A stretch of 38,828 bases of DNA from Chlorobiota bacterium (GCA_013151215.1 JAADIS010000130.1:1-38828), one strand, 5' to 3'. Counted from the stretch's first letter, positions 8,445 to 18,362 are shown. The notes: generated by a model not told the origin, from the sequence alone. Program-made: numbers and translations.

Positions 8445-8891
8445 TTAATAAATAAACGGAATTAGTTTTTTGCTGGAGGCCTTATAGTTTTCATATTGGG
8501 AAAAGTGCTGCAAAAGCAGCTTTTCCTCAAACTCTATTTTTATCAATAAATCGACGACTAAAATAATGAGGACTCCTAAACGCCAATAACTGAACGATTC
8601 GGCAACAAGTGGTATTATGGCAACGACCTGGGCGGTGTACATAGGATGCCTGATCAATCTATAAGGGCCGGAGGTTATAAGGATGCCTCCGCTTTTTATC
8701 AAGGGCCTTATGTTGAAGTTGCCGGGCTTCATTACGTAGATCGAAAGTAAGCCGAGGAATATGCCGGCTGCTTCCATGAGGAAACCGCTAATGCTGTCGG
8801 CAATTACCGGTCCCGTTACCAAGATATACACCAGGCTGCCCAACTGTATCGTAGTCAGTATAGTAGGATAAATATGTTTTTTTTCAAGCAT
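8445..8891 (-). CDS. Isoprenylcysteine carboxyl methyltransferase-like membrane protein
   Basis: 148 residues from the ATG at 8891. Four or so hydrophobic segments and the C-terminal signature GPYRLIRHPMYTAQ, then a conserved acidic EFEEKLL and YENY, place it in the ICMT/PEMT-like integral membrane methyltransferase group, which uses S-adenosylmethionine. Bacterial members rarely have known substrates. The frame is open further upstream to a TTG at 8963, but that position lies inside a good -7 promoter box (8961-8968), so the shorter start is preferred. It stands as a single gene, 138 bases before the thioredoxin/glutaredoxin gene. Confidence 0.82.
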   Translation of the reverse strand: MLEKKHIYPTILTTIQLGSLVYILVTGPVIADSISGFLMEAAGIFLGLLSIYVMKPGNFNIRPLIKSGGILITSGPYRLIRHPMYTAQVVAIIPLVAESFSYWRLGVLIILVVDLLIKIEFEEKLLLQHFSQYENYKASSKKLIPFIY

Positions 8892-8960
8892 AAAAAAACC
8901 GGTTGCGGGAAAATTAATCTGTGCAAGTAGAGAGGAACCCTCAAACCGCATCCGGCAAGG

Positions 8961-8968
8961 CAAAGATA
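8961..8968 (-). promoter_or_regulatory. -7 promoter box of the methyltransferase gene
   Basis: TATCTTTG on the minus strand matches TAnnTTTG, 69 bases upstream of the chosen ATG. It argues against the longer start at 8963. Confidence 0.5.
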
Positions 8969-9072
8969 GTGATTTTAATTTTTTTGTCGTGTTTGTTTCC
9001 TCGGGTTTTGATTATTTTATCAAAAACCGTAAATTTAGAGGCTTTCAATGTAAAAGTTGTAAGTCTGCTTAG

Positions 9073-9080
9073 TAACTTTG
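9073..9080 (+). promoter_or_regulatory. -7 promoter box of the citrate lyase operon
   Basis: TAACTTTG matches TAnnTTTG, 38 bases before the CitD-CitE start. A TTG lies 13 bases upstream, a short spacing. Confidence 0.5.
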
Positions 9081-9118
9081 CCTTTTTATAATATCAGGAA
9101 TATAAAATTTATTATAAT

Positions 9119-10345
9119 ATGTCTGTGAAAAAAGCAATGGTTGGCAATCGCGGGAAAGGCACAAAGTCGGATTGTTATGTTGAACTGGAGCTAAAAGCTT
9201 CGGGCGGTGTCCAACTGGAACTTAAAAGCAAGGTGAATAGCTTGTATGGCAAGGCTATTTCCGGGCTGGCCCGTGAAATAATGTCCTTTTTTGAAGTCCG
9301 GGACGCTTATTTGCTGATCGAGGACTCCGGGGCTGTGGATTTTGTGCTGGCGGCTCGTATCGAGGCTGCCGTAAAAATGCTCGTTAGCACGAATAAGGAA
9401 TTTCTTTTGCCGCGGCTTGAAACGAATGTCGGAAGCACTAAACGCTCCACATTTAGGTTTTCCCGTCTTTATCTCCCTGGAAACAGCCCCAAGCTGATGT
9501 TGAATGCCGGCCTGCATAAACCCAACGGCTTGATCCTGGACCTTGAAGATGCCGTTGCGCCGGAAAAAAAGCATGAAGCCCGGTTTGTCGTCCGCAACGC
9601 ATTGAGGAACCTTGATTTTTATGGAGCCGAGCGCATGGTCAGGATAAACCAAGGGGATATGGGCATTGAGGATCTTGAATATATCGTTCCACAAAACGTG
9701 AACCTGATTTTAATTCCGAAATGCGAATCGGACGAAGATGTTTTAGCCGTTGACGCAGCTATCCAAAAGCTTAAAACCAAAAACAATCCTTCGAATGATA
9801 TATGGCTGATGCCGATTATTGAAAGTGCAAAAGGTGTGATAAATGCCTATAAAATCGCGGCAGCCTCCAAAAATATAAGTTCGATAGCCATAGGGCTCGA
9901 GGATTATACCGCCGACCTTGGGACTCATCGCACCCCTGAAGGCAACGAATCGTTTTTTGCAAGGAGCATGGTCGTAAACGCCGCAAGGGCAGCCGGGGTC
10001 CAGCCCATCGATTCTGTTTTCTCCGATGTGTCGGATATGGAAGCACTGGCAGAAAACGCAAGGAGGTCCAAAGGCCTGGGCTTCGACGGCATGGGTTGTA
10101 TCCACCCCCGTCAGATTAAAGTGATACATGAAAGCTTTGCTCCCTCAGCAACGGAAATCGAAAAGGCAAAGCGGATTTTCCTGGCGTTTAAGGAAGCCAA
10201 GGCCAAGGGGCTTGGCGTTGTTTCCTTGGGAACAAAAATGATTGATGCACCGGTGGTAAAAAGGGCGGTAAATACAATTACTGTCGCAGTAAACATAGGA
10301 GTGCTGGATAAAGATTGGGAAAGGCAGGCCGAATCGCAAGTATAA
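9119..10345 (+). CDS. citE: Citrate lyase CitD-CitE fusion (acyl carrier plus lyase subunit)
   Basis: 408 residues. Residues 1-90 are a CitD-like acyl carrier: GNRGKGTKSDCYVELE, then EDSGAVDFVLAARIEAA. By homology Ser17 in KSDC would carry the phosphoribosyl-dephospho-CoA arm. Residues 110-400 are the HpcH/HpaI aldolase-type CitE subunit (LYLPGNSPKLM, GLILDLEDAVAPEKK, PIIESAKGV, GLEDYTADLG), which cleaves citryl-ACP to oxaloacetate and acetyl-ACP with Mg2+. In classical cit operons citD and citE are separate genes, so the fusion is notable. citF follows after 20 bases. The ligase CitC and prosthetic-group enzymes CitX and CitG are not nearby. A citramalate or similar substrate cannot be excluded. 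Confidence 0.88.
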   Translation: MSVKKAMVGNRGKGTKSDCYVELELKASGGVQLELKSKVNSLYGKAISGLAREIMSFFEVRDAYLLIEDSGAVDFVLAARIEAAVKMLVSTNKEFLLPRLETNVGSTKRSTFRFSRLYLPGNSPKLMLNAGLHKPNGLILDLEDAVAPEKKHEARFVVRNALRNLDFYGAERMVRINQGDMGIEDLEYIVPQNVNLILIPKCESDEDVLAVDAAIQKLKTKNNPSNDIWLMPIIESAKGVINAYKIAAASKNISSIAIGLEDYTADLGTHRTPEGNESFFARSMVVNAARAAGVQPIDSVFSDVSDMEALAENARRSKGLGFDGMGCIHPRQIKVIHESFAPSATEIEKAKRIFLAFKEAKAKGLGVVSLGTKMIDAPVVKRAVNTITVAVNIGVLDKDWERQAESQV

Positions 10346-10365
10346 ATTACTGAAAATAAATAGCA

Positions 10366-11928
10366 ATGACAAAATACGACAAACTCGTTACCAACGCAGC
10401 CGGAAGGGTTGTCCCGACGATTATTAACGGCGAAGAACATACGCCCTTCATGGGAGTAGGAAAATACAAGCCCAGCGGAAGAAAATACGGGCCGAGAATT
10501 GCCAGTTGTGCCGATTATCCGGAAGATGGCAACAAGCTTGTGCCCGGATTGAAGGAAGCCCTCATGAAAAGCGGCCTGAAAGATGGGATGACGATTTCGA
10601 CACATCATCATTTCCGTAACGGGGATTTAATGGCCAACCAAGTATTTGATATCGCCAAAGAATTGGGAATTAAGGATTTGCGATGGTTCCCGTCGGCTTC
10701 GTTCCCTTGTCAGGAACATCTGATACAGTATCTTGAAGATGGCACCATAAACAGGATAGAGGGAAGTATGAACGGCCCTCTTGGCAGGTTCGCTTCTTTG
10801 GGGAAAATGAAAGGTGTTGGTGTCCTGCGCTCGCACGGAGGTCGTTATCAGGCTATTCAGGACGGTGAGGTAAAAATTGATATCGCCGTAATTGCAGCCC
10901 CGACAGCCGATGCTTTCGGAAATGCGAACGGTGTAAACGGCAACGCGGCCTGCGGTTTGCTGGGGTTTGCCCTGGGCGACTCACAATATGCTGATAAGGT
11001 GATTGTCGTAACCGATAACCTTGTTCCATTCCCTGCTATTCCCTGGCAGATACATGGAAATTATATCGATTATGTGGTTAAAGTTGATAAGGTGGGATTG
11101 CCCGAAAAAATTATTTCGGGCACGACACAAATAACAAAAAGCCCCGACAGGCTGCTGATCGCGGAGATTACCGCCGAGTTTTGCGAGAAAGCAGGCTTGA
11201 TCTATGATGGCTTTTCCTATCAGGCCGGTGCCGGGGGGACAGCGCTTTCAATAGGGAATTACTTTGGCGACATCCTTAGAAAAAACAATTGGAAGGCCGG
11301 TTTTATCCGTGCCGGGAGCAATAAATATCCGGTAGAGATGCTCGAAGAAGGTATTGTGGGCTATATCCTCGATGGTCAAACATTTGATTTGGAAGGTGTC
11401 AGGAGTATGCGTGAAAACGCTAATCATGTCGATACCTCGCCTTTTACATCCTATAACTACCATGGGAAAGGTAATTTCGCATCCTTGATTGATATAGTCG
11501 TCCTTGGGGCAACTGAGGTTGATGTTAACTTCAACGCCAATGTGGTTTCCCATTCCGACGGTTTCTTGCTGCATGGCATCGGCGGATGGCAAAATACTTT
11601 ATTCGGGAAAACAACCATAATGCCGATTCCCTTGTTCAGGGATAGGATTCCCGTTATAAGGGACGAGGTAACAACTCTTTGTGCCCCCGGTGAGATGATC
11701 GACGTAATTGTTACCGAAAGAGGTATAGCAATAAATCCGTTGAGGGCCGATCTGATAGAGAAGACCAAGGACTCGGGATTGCCGATAAAAACCATTCAAG
11801 AACTTAAGGCCGAGGCCGAGGCGATATGCGGAATACCTGAAAAACCTGATTTGGGTGATGAAATAATAGCCGTGATCAAATGGGTTGACGGCACTGTAAT
11901 CGACTCTGTCAGAAGAGTTATAGAATAG
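10366..11928 (+). CDS. citF: Citrate lyase alpha subunit (CoA-transferase type)
   Basis: 520 residues, the usual CitF length. Recognised by KYGPRIASCADYPEDGNK near the start, the MTISTHHHFRNGD region, NGPLGRFASLG, RSHGGRYQAI and AGAGGTALSIG. Family knowledge: CitF exchanges acetate for citrate on the acyl carrier, giving citryl-ACP, which CitE then cleaves; the result is citrate to oxaloacetate plus acetate without ATP. It sits 20 bases after the CitD-CitE fusion, surely the same operon. No citrate transporter or decarboxylase is in the window. The next gene is convergent, 43 bases away, with no strong terminator visible. Confidence 0.92.
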   Translation: MTKYDKLVTNAAGRVVPTIINGEEHTPFMGVGKYKPSGRKYGPRIASCADYPEDGNKLVPGLKEALMKSGLKDGMTISTHHHFRNGDLMANQVFDIAKELGIKDLRWFPSASFPCQEHLIQYLEDGTINRIEGSMNGPLGRFASLGKMKGVGVLRSHGGRYQAIQDGEVKIDIAVIAAPTADAFGNANGVNGNAACGLLGFALGDSQYADKVIVVTDNLVPFPAIPWQIHGNYIDYVVKVDKVGLPEKIISGTTQITKSPDRLLIAEITAEFCEKAGLIYDGFSYQAGAGGTALSIGNYFGDILRKNNWKAGFIRAGSNKYPVEMLEEGIVGYILDGQTFDLEGVRSMRENANHVDTSPFTSYNYHGKGNFASLIDIVVLGATEVDVNFNANVVSHSDGFLLHGIGGWQNTLFGKTTIMPIPLFRDRIPVIRDEVTTLCAPGEMIDVIVTERGIAINPLRADLIEKTKDSGLPIKTIQELKAEAEAICGIPEKPDLGDEIIAVIKWVDGTVIDSVRRVIE

Positions 11929-11971
11929 GAATCGAAGGAAAGCACGGAGGCTGCCGGGAATAAAAAATCCC

Positions 11972-12355
11972 TTAAGATATATTGGAAGCTATTGTTTTCT
12001 GCAAAACATCTATCGTTATCGGCTTGGTGATAAAATCATTTGCGCCAAGCTCATAGCTTGTTTCTTCCTCGCCTGAGAGCATATAAGCAGTCTGAACGAC
12101 AATCGGGATATCTTTATTGGTTTTTCTAATGTGCTTCAAAACCTCGAAGCCGTCAAAATCCGGGAGGTTAAGATCAAGGAAAACTAAATCAATATTGCGC
12201 GACGAATCGAAAACATCAACTGCGGTTTGTCCGTTCTCAACAAGAATAAGCTTGGCGTTAGTTGCTTTCAATGCGGCTTTGTAAAATCTACTGCTAGTGT
12301 CAATATCCTCTACTATCAGGATTACCTTATTTGTAAAATCGAATTCTGATCCCAT
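11972..12355 (-). CDS. Single-domain response regulator
   Basis: 127 residues from the ATG at 12355; an in-frame ATG at 12394 would add 13 residues with no receiver homology. One receiver domain only: acidic pair ED (16-17), phospho-acceptor Asp61 in VFLDLNLP, Thr in QTAY, and Lys in FITKPI. There is no DNA-binding output, so it probably works as a phosphate shuttle or by protein contact, like CheY or Spo0F. It is most similar in style to receiver domains cut from Bacteroidota hybrid kinases, and it lies divergent from such a kinase (next gene), likely a partner. Confidence 0.87.
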   Translation of the reverse strand: MGSEFDFTNKVILIVEDIDTSSRFYKAALKATNAKLILVENGQTAVDVFDSSRNIDLVFLDLNLPDFDGFEVLKHIRKTNKDIPIVVQTAYMLSGEEETSYELGANDFITKPITIDVLQKTIASNIS

Positions 12356-12543
12356 TCTTTTTGATTTTGGTTTTGTACTGTAATAATAGTGCAATATTAG
12401 TAATTTTTGTATCTAAATGGAAATGAATTCATATCTCTTTCAACAATATTTTGTTAATTCAGATAAAATTTGTAATTTTCCAAATTCATTGATAACAAGA
12501 TGGATAAAGCATAGTAATTCATAAAAAATTAAAACTTAGGCTT

Positions 12544-14889
12544 TTGGAGGATTTAATATTTGCGTTCGGTTTAAAAAAAGAAACGTCATCAATGCTCGAT
12601 GCAATAGCGAAAATCAACAATGCCAAAGTAATAATGTTTGAGAAGCTTGATGAATTCCTTCTTGCTTTTAACGATAAAGACCCGAAAATTGTACTGGCGG
12701 ATATTGATTCCATACTCACAAATAATGATTTGCTTAAAAGTCAAGGGTTCTCAGGCGGGGAAATGCCCGACTGCAGCATGCTTTTGATAAAACATCCCTA
12801 TACCACTAACGATGATATTATTAAAGCACTAAAACTCGGATTCTATAACTTTCTCGATGAGCCCTTTACTGATTTGATACTTTCCGAGAACATAAGGCTG
12901 CGCTTGGACAGGGATAAAAAAAATGAAAGCTTGGAATCAGGAAAGTTGGGTCATGACCTGATAAGGACGATATTCAGCAATAAGCTGCTTGCAAGCCAAA
13001 AAGATGTTTTAAAGGTAGTTGCTGCTGTTGAGCAGAGCAATTCATCGGTTGTCATCACTGATATCAACGGTGATATTGAATATGTGAATCCTTTTTTCAA
13101 GAAGTTGACCGGATATGACCTGGAAGAGGTAGTCGGCAAAAACCCCAGGGTGCTTAAATCGGGCAATACCACCAAAAGGGAGTATGAGGCTTTATGGAAA
13201 ACAATCTCCTCAGGCCGAAACTGGAAGGGCAAATTCCTGAACAAGAAAAAAAACGGGGAAGAATATTGGGAATCGGCAGTGATCGCCCCCGTAAAGGATA
13301 TTAATGGGGCAATAATAAACTATATCGGCATAAAGCAGGACATTACCTTACAGGTGTTGGCGGAAAAGCACCTTGAGCTAAGTGAGAAAAGATATAAAAG
13401 CCTTATTCATGACAGCGAGACCATCATGGTCGTTTTCGATCCGCTAAACGGAAATATCGTTGACGTAAACAAGGCGGCTTGTGATTTTTACGGATATACG
13501 AAAACTGAGTTCATGAACCTGTGCATGTTCGATTTCAATATTCTTTCCCGCGATGAAGTAAAGAAGATATTGCAATCGAACCTGGAGAACAAGAAACATA
13601 AATTTATCTTCAAACATATATTAAAGAGCGGCGAGATAAAAGATGTGGAAGTAAATACCACTACGATTAACTGGCAGGCCAGGGATGTGAGCTTCTCGAT
13701 AATCTACGATATTACCGATAAGATAAAGGCTGATAACGACCTAAACCTTGCGCTGGGCAAAGCTAAGGAGAGCGACAGGCTGAAGTCTGCTTTTCTGGCA
13801 AATATGAGCCATGAAATACGCACACCTATGAACGCGATACTTGGTTTTGCGCAATTGCTCAATAACAAGGATCTGTCGTTCGATGAGATGATGTCCTACA
13901 TAAGGGTGATCAATAATTCCGGAAACCAGCTTTTGACTATCATCGACGATATAATCAATGTGTCCAGGATCGAAGCGGGAATAATTGATATAAATATTTC
14001 TGAATTTAAAGTAAATACCGCTATAAGATATATTTACGAATCATTTATCTATAAAACCACCCAGAAAAAAATCGAATTTAAATACTCCCTCGGTTTGGCC
14101 GACGATAAATCCGGTGTTAGGGGCGACAAGGGTAAATTTATCCAGATTGTTTCCAACCTGGTAAACAATGCCATAAAATTCACGCCGGAGGGCGGAACTA
14201 TAAAAATGGGTTATGTAATTGATGACGGGATATATAAGTTCTATGTTCACGATACGGGAATCGGAATTGATAAAAAAGACCAAAAGCTGATATTTAACAG
14301 GTTCAGGCAAGTTGAACATATAGGCAAGGTTTATGGCGGCACCGGCATTGGATTAAGTATCGTAAGCGCATTTGTTGTTAAGATGGGCGGGAAAATATGG
14401 TTGTCGTCTAGATCTGGGAAGGGAAGTAGCTTTTATTTTATCATTCCGTTCAAGCCTGCCTTTATTAAACGTGAAGAGCAATGGCTCAGCAAGGGAAAAT
14501 ACGAAATATTAAAAGGTAAAACGATTTTGGTTGCAGAAGATGAGGACTTGAACTTCAGGCTTTTACAAGAAATACTTATTCCCCAGGGAGTTGATGTCGT
14601 ATTGGCCATAGATGGAAAAGAGGCTGTTGAGGCTGTAAGAAGCAATAAAAAAATAGACCTTGTCCTGATGGATATTAAGATGCCTCTCCTAGATGGATAT
14701 GAAGCTACGAGAATAATAAAAAGCTTTAATGATAAAATCCCCATAATAGCCGAGACAGCCTATGCGCTTTCAGCCGATAGGGCAAAAGCAATCGCCGCCG
14801 GATGCGACGACTATATAGCTAAACCGATTATGCCGGATGTATTGTTGAATATGTTGGTCAAACATTTTGAGTCGAGTGAAGGAGCTTAA
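12544..14889 (+). CDS. Hybrid histidine kinase: pseudo-receiver, PAS, PAS, kinase, receiver
   Basis: 781 residues, cytoplasmic, no membrane segments. Order: a receiver-like N-terminal domain (1-120, VLADIDS with Asp53, weak elsewhere); PAS 1 (about 160-267); PAS 2 (283-391); HisKA with His423 in NMSHEIRTPMNA; HATPase with VNNAIKFTPEGG and GGTGIGLS (527-636); a full receiver with Asp710 in VLMDIKMP. It would autophosphorylate on His and pass phosphate to its own Asp, then onward. No ATG begins this frame before residue 17; the TTG at 12544 is the likely start because a later ATG removes the first strand of the N-terminal domain. A GGAGG overlaps this TTG, so the start is uncertain. It overlaps the next kinase gene by about 14 bases. 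Confidence 0.88.
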   Translation: MEDLIFAFGLKKETSSMLDAIAKINNAKVIMFEKLDEFLLAFNDKDPKIVLADIDSILTNNDLLKSQGFSGGEMPDCSMLLIKHPYTTNDDIIKALKLGFYNFLDEPFTDLILSENIRLRLDRDKKNESLESGKLGHDLIRTIFSNKLLASQKDVLKVVAAVEQSNSSVVITDINGDIEYVNPFFKKLTGYDLEEVVGKNPRVLKSGNTTKREYEALWKTISSGRNWKGKFLNKKKNGEEYWESAVIAPVKDINGAIINYIGIKQDITLQVLAEKHLELSEKRYKSLIHDSETIMVVFDPLNGNIVDVNKAACDFYGYTKTEFMNLCMFDFNILSRDEVKKILQSNLENKKHKFIFKHILKSGEIKDVEVNTTTINWQARDVSFSIIYDITDKIKADNDLNLALGKAKESDRLKSAFLANMSHEIRTPMNAILGFAQLLNNKDLSFDEMMSYIRVINNSGNQLLTIIDDIINVSRIEAGIIDINISEFKVNTAIRYIYESFIYKTTQKKIEFKYSLGLADDKSGVRGDKGKFIQIVSNLVNNAIKFTPEGGTIKMGYVIDDGIYKFYVHDTGIGIDKKDQKLIFNRFRQVEHIGKVYGGTGIGLSIVSAFVVKMGGKIWLSSRSGKGSSFYFIIPFKPAFIKREEQWLSKGKYEILKGKTILVAEDEDLNFRLLQEILIPQGVDVVLAIDGKEAVEAVRSNKKIDLVLMDIKMPLLDGYEATRIIKSFNDKIPIIAETAYALSADRAKAIAAGCDDYIAKPIMPDVLLNMLVKHFESSEGA

Positions 14890-17800
14890 GTTTTTTTTGG
14901 TATTTTATATTACGCTAATAATTGTCTGGACTGTTTTTATGAGTCTTGTGTTCGTATATTATTATTATCAGGCACGGGGGCTGAAGAATGATAAAATCGA
15001 GCACCAGGCTAATATTGAATATCAGAAAGAGATTCAGGTCCGCAACTGGATAAACAGTCTTGGAGGTGTATATGCCCTAGTAGATGACAGCCTTATGCCT
15101 GCTTTAATGATGGACACGGTGGCGGATTCGATAATTATTTCGGGGAAAGGTGTTAAATATACAAGGTTTAGTCCGGATTATGCGATAAGGAGCATGTCAG
15201 GGTTCAATGACAGCACCTCCATAAACAAGGTCAGGCTGGTTTCCGAGGATTATAAAACCAAATACCATAAACCAGATGATTGGGAAAAAAAGGCATTGCG
15301 GCTATTGAAATCAGGCGAGACGGAGATTGAGGAATTTACCGTGAAGGACGATGTGCAGGTTTATCGGTTTATGAAACCAATGGTGCTAAAAACTGATTGC
15401 AGGAGATGCCACGTAAACGACAAATACCATATTGGTGATATCAGGGGAGGCATGTCCATACTGATATCCCTTACGGAGATCAATGAACAGTTTTATAGCA
15501 AAGTAAAACTATATTTGTTCACTTTCATTATTATCTGGCTTATCGGAATAACCGTATTTACCTTTACTTACAATAAAATCCGCCAAAGGGAGAAGGAAAG
15601 GGATGCGGCCATTAACGACCTCAACACCTTTAAGGACAGGCTGGAGGCTATCGTCGAGGAAAGGACAAGGGAAATTGTTAAAAGCAGGGAGAAACTTGAG
15701 AGAGGTGAAATAAGATATCGGAATATTGTTGAACATAGCACGAATTTGTTTTATTCCCATACGGCAGATCATGTTCTGACTTATGTAAGCCCCCAAGCCG
15801 ACAAGTTTTTTGATTGCAGCCAGAAGGAGGCTTTGCGCAATTGGACAGATTTTGTCTCCGACAACCCAATAAACAAGCTGGGCTTTGAGAAAACCCAAAA
15901 GGCAATTTCCACAGGTATGGCACAACCGCCTTATGAGTTAGAGCTCAAGACCCTGAAGGGAAGGAAGTTATGGGTGGAGGTCCATGAAGCACCGGTAGTC
16001 GTAAACGGCAAAACAGAGGCAATAGTAGGTGCGCTCGTGGATATTACGGAATGGAAGCTTGCCTCGGACGAGCTGAAGCTGAGCGAGTCAAAATTTAAGC
16101 AATTGTTTACAAGTGCCCCCGACGGGGTTTGTTTGTTGGACAAAGATGGCTTTGTGGTCGATTGCAATTATGCTTACGCATCCCTTTTGGGGTGTTCCAC
16201 CGAAGAAATTACGGGAACCCACATCACGGATTCGCTGACTGAAGAATTTAAAGACTTGTTCAAGGCCAAGTTTCCGAAACTTGCTCAAGATGGTGAGTTG
16301 CTCCTCAATGAAGTGCATTTGGTAAACAAATCCGGAGATTTAATAAAAGTCCGTAGGAATATTAAGGCCTTATATGACTCAGAAAACAACTTTAGTGGTG
16401 TTATAGTTCACACTCAGGATATTACGGAACTCATAAAGCGTAGGAACGTAATAATAGAAAGTGAGAGGATGCTTGCCCGAACTCAGGATATGGCTGGCAT
16501 TGGCAGTTTTAAATTTGACTTGCAAAACCAAAAGTGGGTGGGGTCGCAAGGACTTTTTAAGATATTCGAAGTTGATGAAGGTTATTTTGATTCCTATGAC
16601 GAATGGTTTGAGATTGTTCACCCAGATGATAAAAAATGGGTGGTAGGGAAATTTAAGGATTCCATTTTGCCTAATATGATAAAATATGATTTTAACCATA
16701 GAATTGTTACATATAGGTCAAAGCAAACAAAATGGGTGCGCTCCATAGGGGAAGTCCTTGAAGATGGCCAAGGGAACAAAACTTTTATTGTAGGTTTCGT
16801 GCAAGATATTACCGAAAAGTATCTTTCCGACCTTAAGCTTATGGAGCGCGAATCCCAGTTGAGGGCGATATTCGACGCTGCCACCGAGGTCTCATTCATC
16901 ACGACAACAATGGTAGGGCGCGATTCGATCATACTGAGCGTAAGTAAAGGGACGCTGAGAATGCTGGGATATACCGAGGAAGAGCTTGTGGGCAAGGCTG
17001 TTACCTTAATTCATACCGAAGAAGACATCAAGGATTTTGAGAAGAACCTTAAAAAGATGCAGAACGGTGAGCCGGGATTCGTTGGCGAAACAAAAATGAA
17101 AAAAAAATCAGGTGAATACATAAATGTTTTCCATAAGGCGTTTCCGCTCAAATTCGAAGATGGCGTATTGGTGCGCGGTTTGGCCGTTACCATTGATCTT
17201 AGCGAAGTTAAGAAGGTACAACAAGACCTGAAAAAAAGGGAGGGGCAGCTTACAACCCTTATTAACTCCACGCCTGACCTTATTTATTTCAAGGATGGCA
17301 GCGGAAAATGGATATTGGCAAATAATACCACTTTAAGATTACTTGGTTTAAGTGAAAAGGACTGTATTGGAAAAACAAATGAGCAACTTGCTGAATCAAG
17401 CAGTTTTCATAAGGAATTCCTGCTTGATGAAGCCGAGCACGATATAGATGTTTGGGATAGTGGCCGTTCGAAGCGGATCAATAGGACAATTCCCGTGCCA
17501 GGGGAAAAGGATAAAATCTTCGACATGATAAGGATACCCTTGTTTGAGGATGATGATTCCAGAAACGGCATATTGGTCTTCGGAAGGGATGTCAGTGATC
17601 GTAAAGAACTTGAAAACAGGTTAATCAACGCCAAAAAACTTGAGGCCGTAGGCTTTATGGCAAGCAGGCTGGCCCATGAGTTTAAAAATATCCTTCAAAG
17701 TATTACGGGATTTTCACATTTCGCACAAGAGGGCTTGGAAGAAGGCGACGGGCGGTATGAGGATATCCAGCAAATTGTTAAAGCTGCCGAAAAGGCAGAT

Positions 17801-18343
17801 ACAATAGTGAAGAACTTGCTTAACTCGGCTAAAACTTTCGACATAAGTCTGTTAAGGCATGATGTCAGGAAAATCATATTGAACTTCTTAAGCAGTGTGA
17901 GCAATTCGCTGGGCGAGAATGTTGAGATCCGTTTTGTTGATGATGACCAATCTACATGGATTGCACATTGCGACCTGGTGCATGTTGAGCTGGTTTTGCT
18001 GAACGTAACCCTCAATGCTGTTGATGCCATGCCGGATGGAGGTTTGATAAAGATTTGCTTGCAAAGAACAAAAATTGATGACGAACTAAAAAAAATTTAC
18101 GACTGGCTGGAAACGAATGATTTCCTTGTTGTTAAAATCCAAGATAATGGTTCTGGAATGGACGAGGATGTTAAAAATAATTTGTTCGAGCCGTTTTATA
18201 CCACAAAACTGCCCGGAAAGGGAACAGGCTTGGGGCTTTCATCTTCTTTTGACATCATAAAAGCCCATGGTGGGTTTATCGATGTGAGTAGTGAGGTAGG
18301 CCGGGGTTCTGAATTTTTTATTTACCTGCCTCTTGTGGAATAA
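14876..18343 (+). CDS. Membrane histidine kinase with periplasmic CxxCH haem-type sensor and five PAS domains
   Basis: 1155 residues from the GTG at 14876 (a TTG at 14867 is also possible). TM1 (4-28), then a periplasmic DUF3365/Tll0287-like domain with C175-RR-C178-H179, a c-type haem attachment motif, followed by HIGDIRGGMSILISL and TM2 (about 211-232). A coiled coil leads to five PAS domains (near 281, 408, 542, 663, 793), an H-box with His934 in LAHEFKNIL and an HATPase ending in GKGTGLGLS. The periplasmic haem suggests sensing of redox state, O2, NO or another ligand (inference). It overlaps the preceding hybrid kinase, and a receiver gene follows 50 bases later with its own promoter. 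It has no receiver of its own, so that regulator is the natural target. Confidence 0.9.
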   Translation: MKELKFFLVFYITLIIVWTVFMSLVFVYYYYQARGLKNDKIEHQANIEYQKEIQVRNWINSLGGVYALVDDSLMPALMMDTVADSIIISGKGVKYTRFSPDYAIRSMSGFNDSTSINKVRLVSEDYKTKYHKPDDWEKKALRLLKSGETEIEEFTVKDDVQVYRFMKPMVLKTDCRRCHVNDKYHIGDIRGGMSILISLTEINEQFYSKVKLYLFTFIIIWLIGITVFTFTYNKIRQREKERDAAINDLNTFKDRLEAIVEERTREIVKSREKLERGEIRYRNIVEHSTNLFYSHTADHVLTYVSPQADKFFDCSQKEALRNWTDFVSDNPINKLGFEKTQKAISTGMAQPPYELELKTLKGRKLWVEVHEAPVVVNGKTEAIVGALVDITEWKLASDELKLSESKFKQLFTSAPDGVCLLDKDGFVVDCNYAYASLLGCSTEEITGTHITDSLTEEFKDLFKAKFPKLAQDGELLLNEVHLVNKSGDLIKVRRNIKALYDSENNFSGVIVHTQDITELIKRRNVIIESERMLARTQDMAGIGSFKFDLQNQKWVGSQGLFKIFEVDEGYFDSYDEWFEIVHPDDKKWVVGKFKDSILPNMIKYDFNHRIVTYRSKQTKWVRSIGEVLEDGQGNKTFIVGFVQDITEKYLSDLKLMERESQLRAIFDAATEVSFITTTMVGRDSIILSVSKGTLRMLGYTEEELVGKAVTLIHTEEDIKDFEKNLKKMQNGEPGFVGETKMKKKSGEYINVFHKAFPLKFEDGVLVRGLAVTIDLSEVKKVQQDLKKREGQLTTLINSTPDLIYFKDGSGKWILANNTTLRLLGLSEKDCIGKTNEQLAESSSFHKEFLLDEAEHDIDVWDSGRSKRINRTIPVPGEKDKIFDMIRIPLFEDDDSRNGILVFGRDVSDRKELENRLINAKKLEAVGFMASRLAHEFKNILQSITGFSHFAQEGLEEGDGRYEDIQQIVKAAEKADTIVKNLLNSAKTFDISLLRHDVRKIILNFLSSVSNSLGENVEIRFVDDDQSTWIAHCDLVHVELVLLNVTLNAVDAMPDGGLIKICLQRTKIDDELKKIYDWLETNDFLVVKIQDNGSGMDEDVKNNLFEPFYTTKLPGKGTGLGLSSSFDIIKAHGGFIDVSSEVGRGSEFFIYLPLVE

Positions 18344-18362
18344 AACTTTTTTCCTAAATTTG
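18333..18362 (+). promoter_or_regulatory. Promoter of the second response regulator
   Basis: TTG (18333-18335), 19 bases, then TAAATTTG (18355-18362): a near-ideal match to the Bacteroidota TTG-N17-23-TAnnTTTG promoter. It overlaps the end of the sensor kinase and lies 31 bases before the regulator's ATG. Confidence 0.65.
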
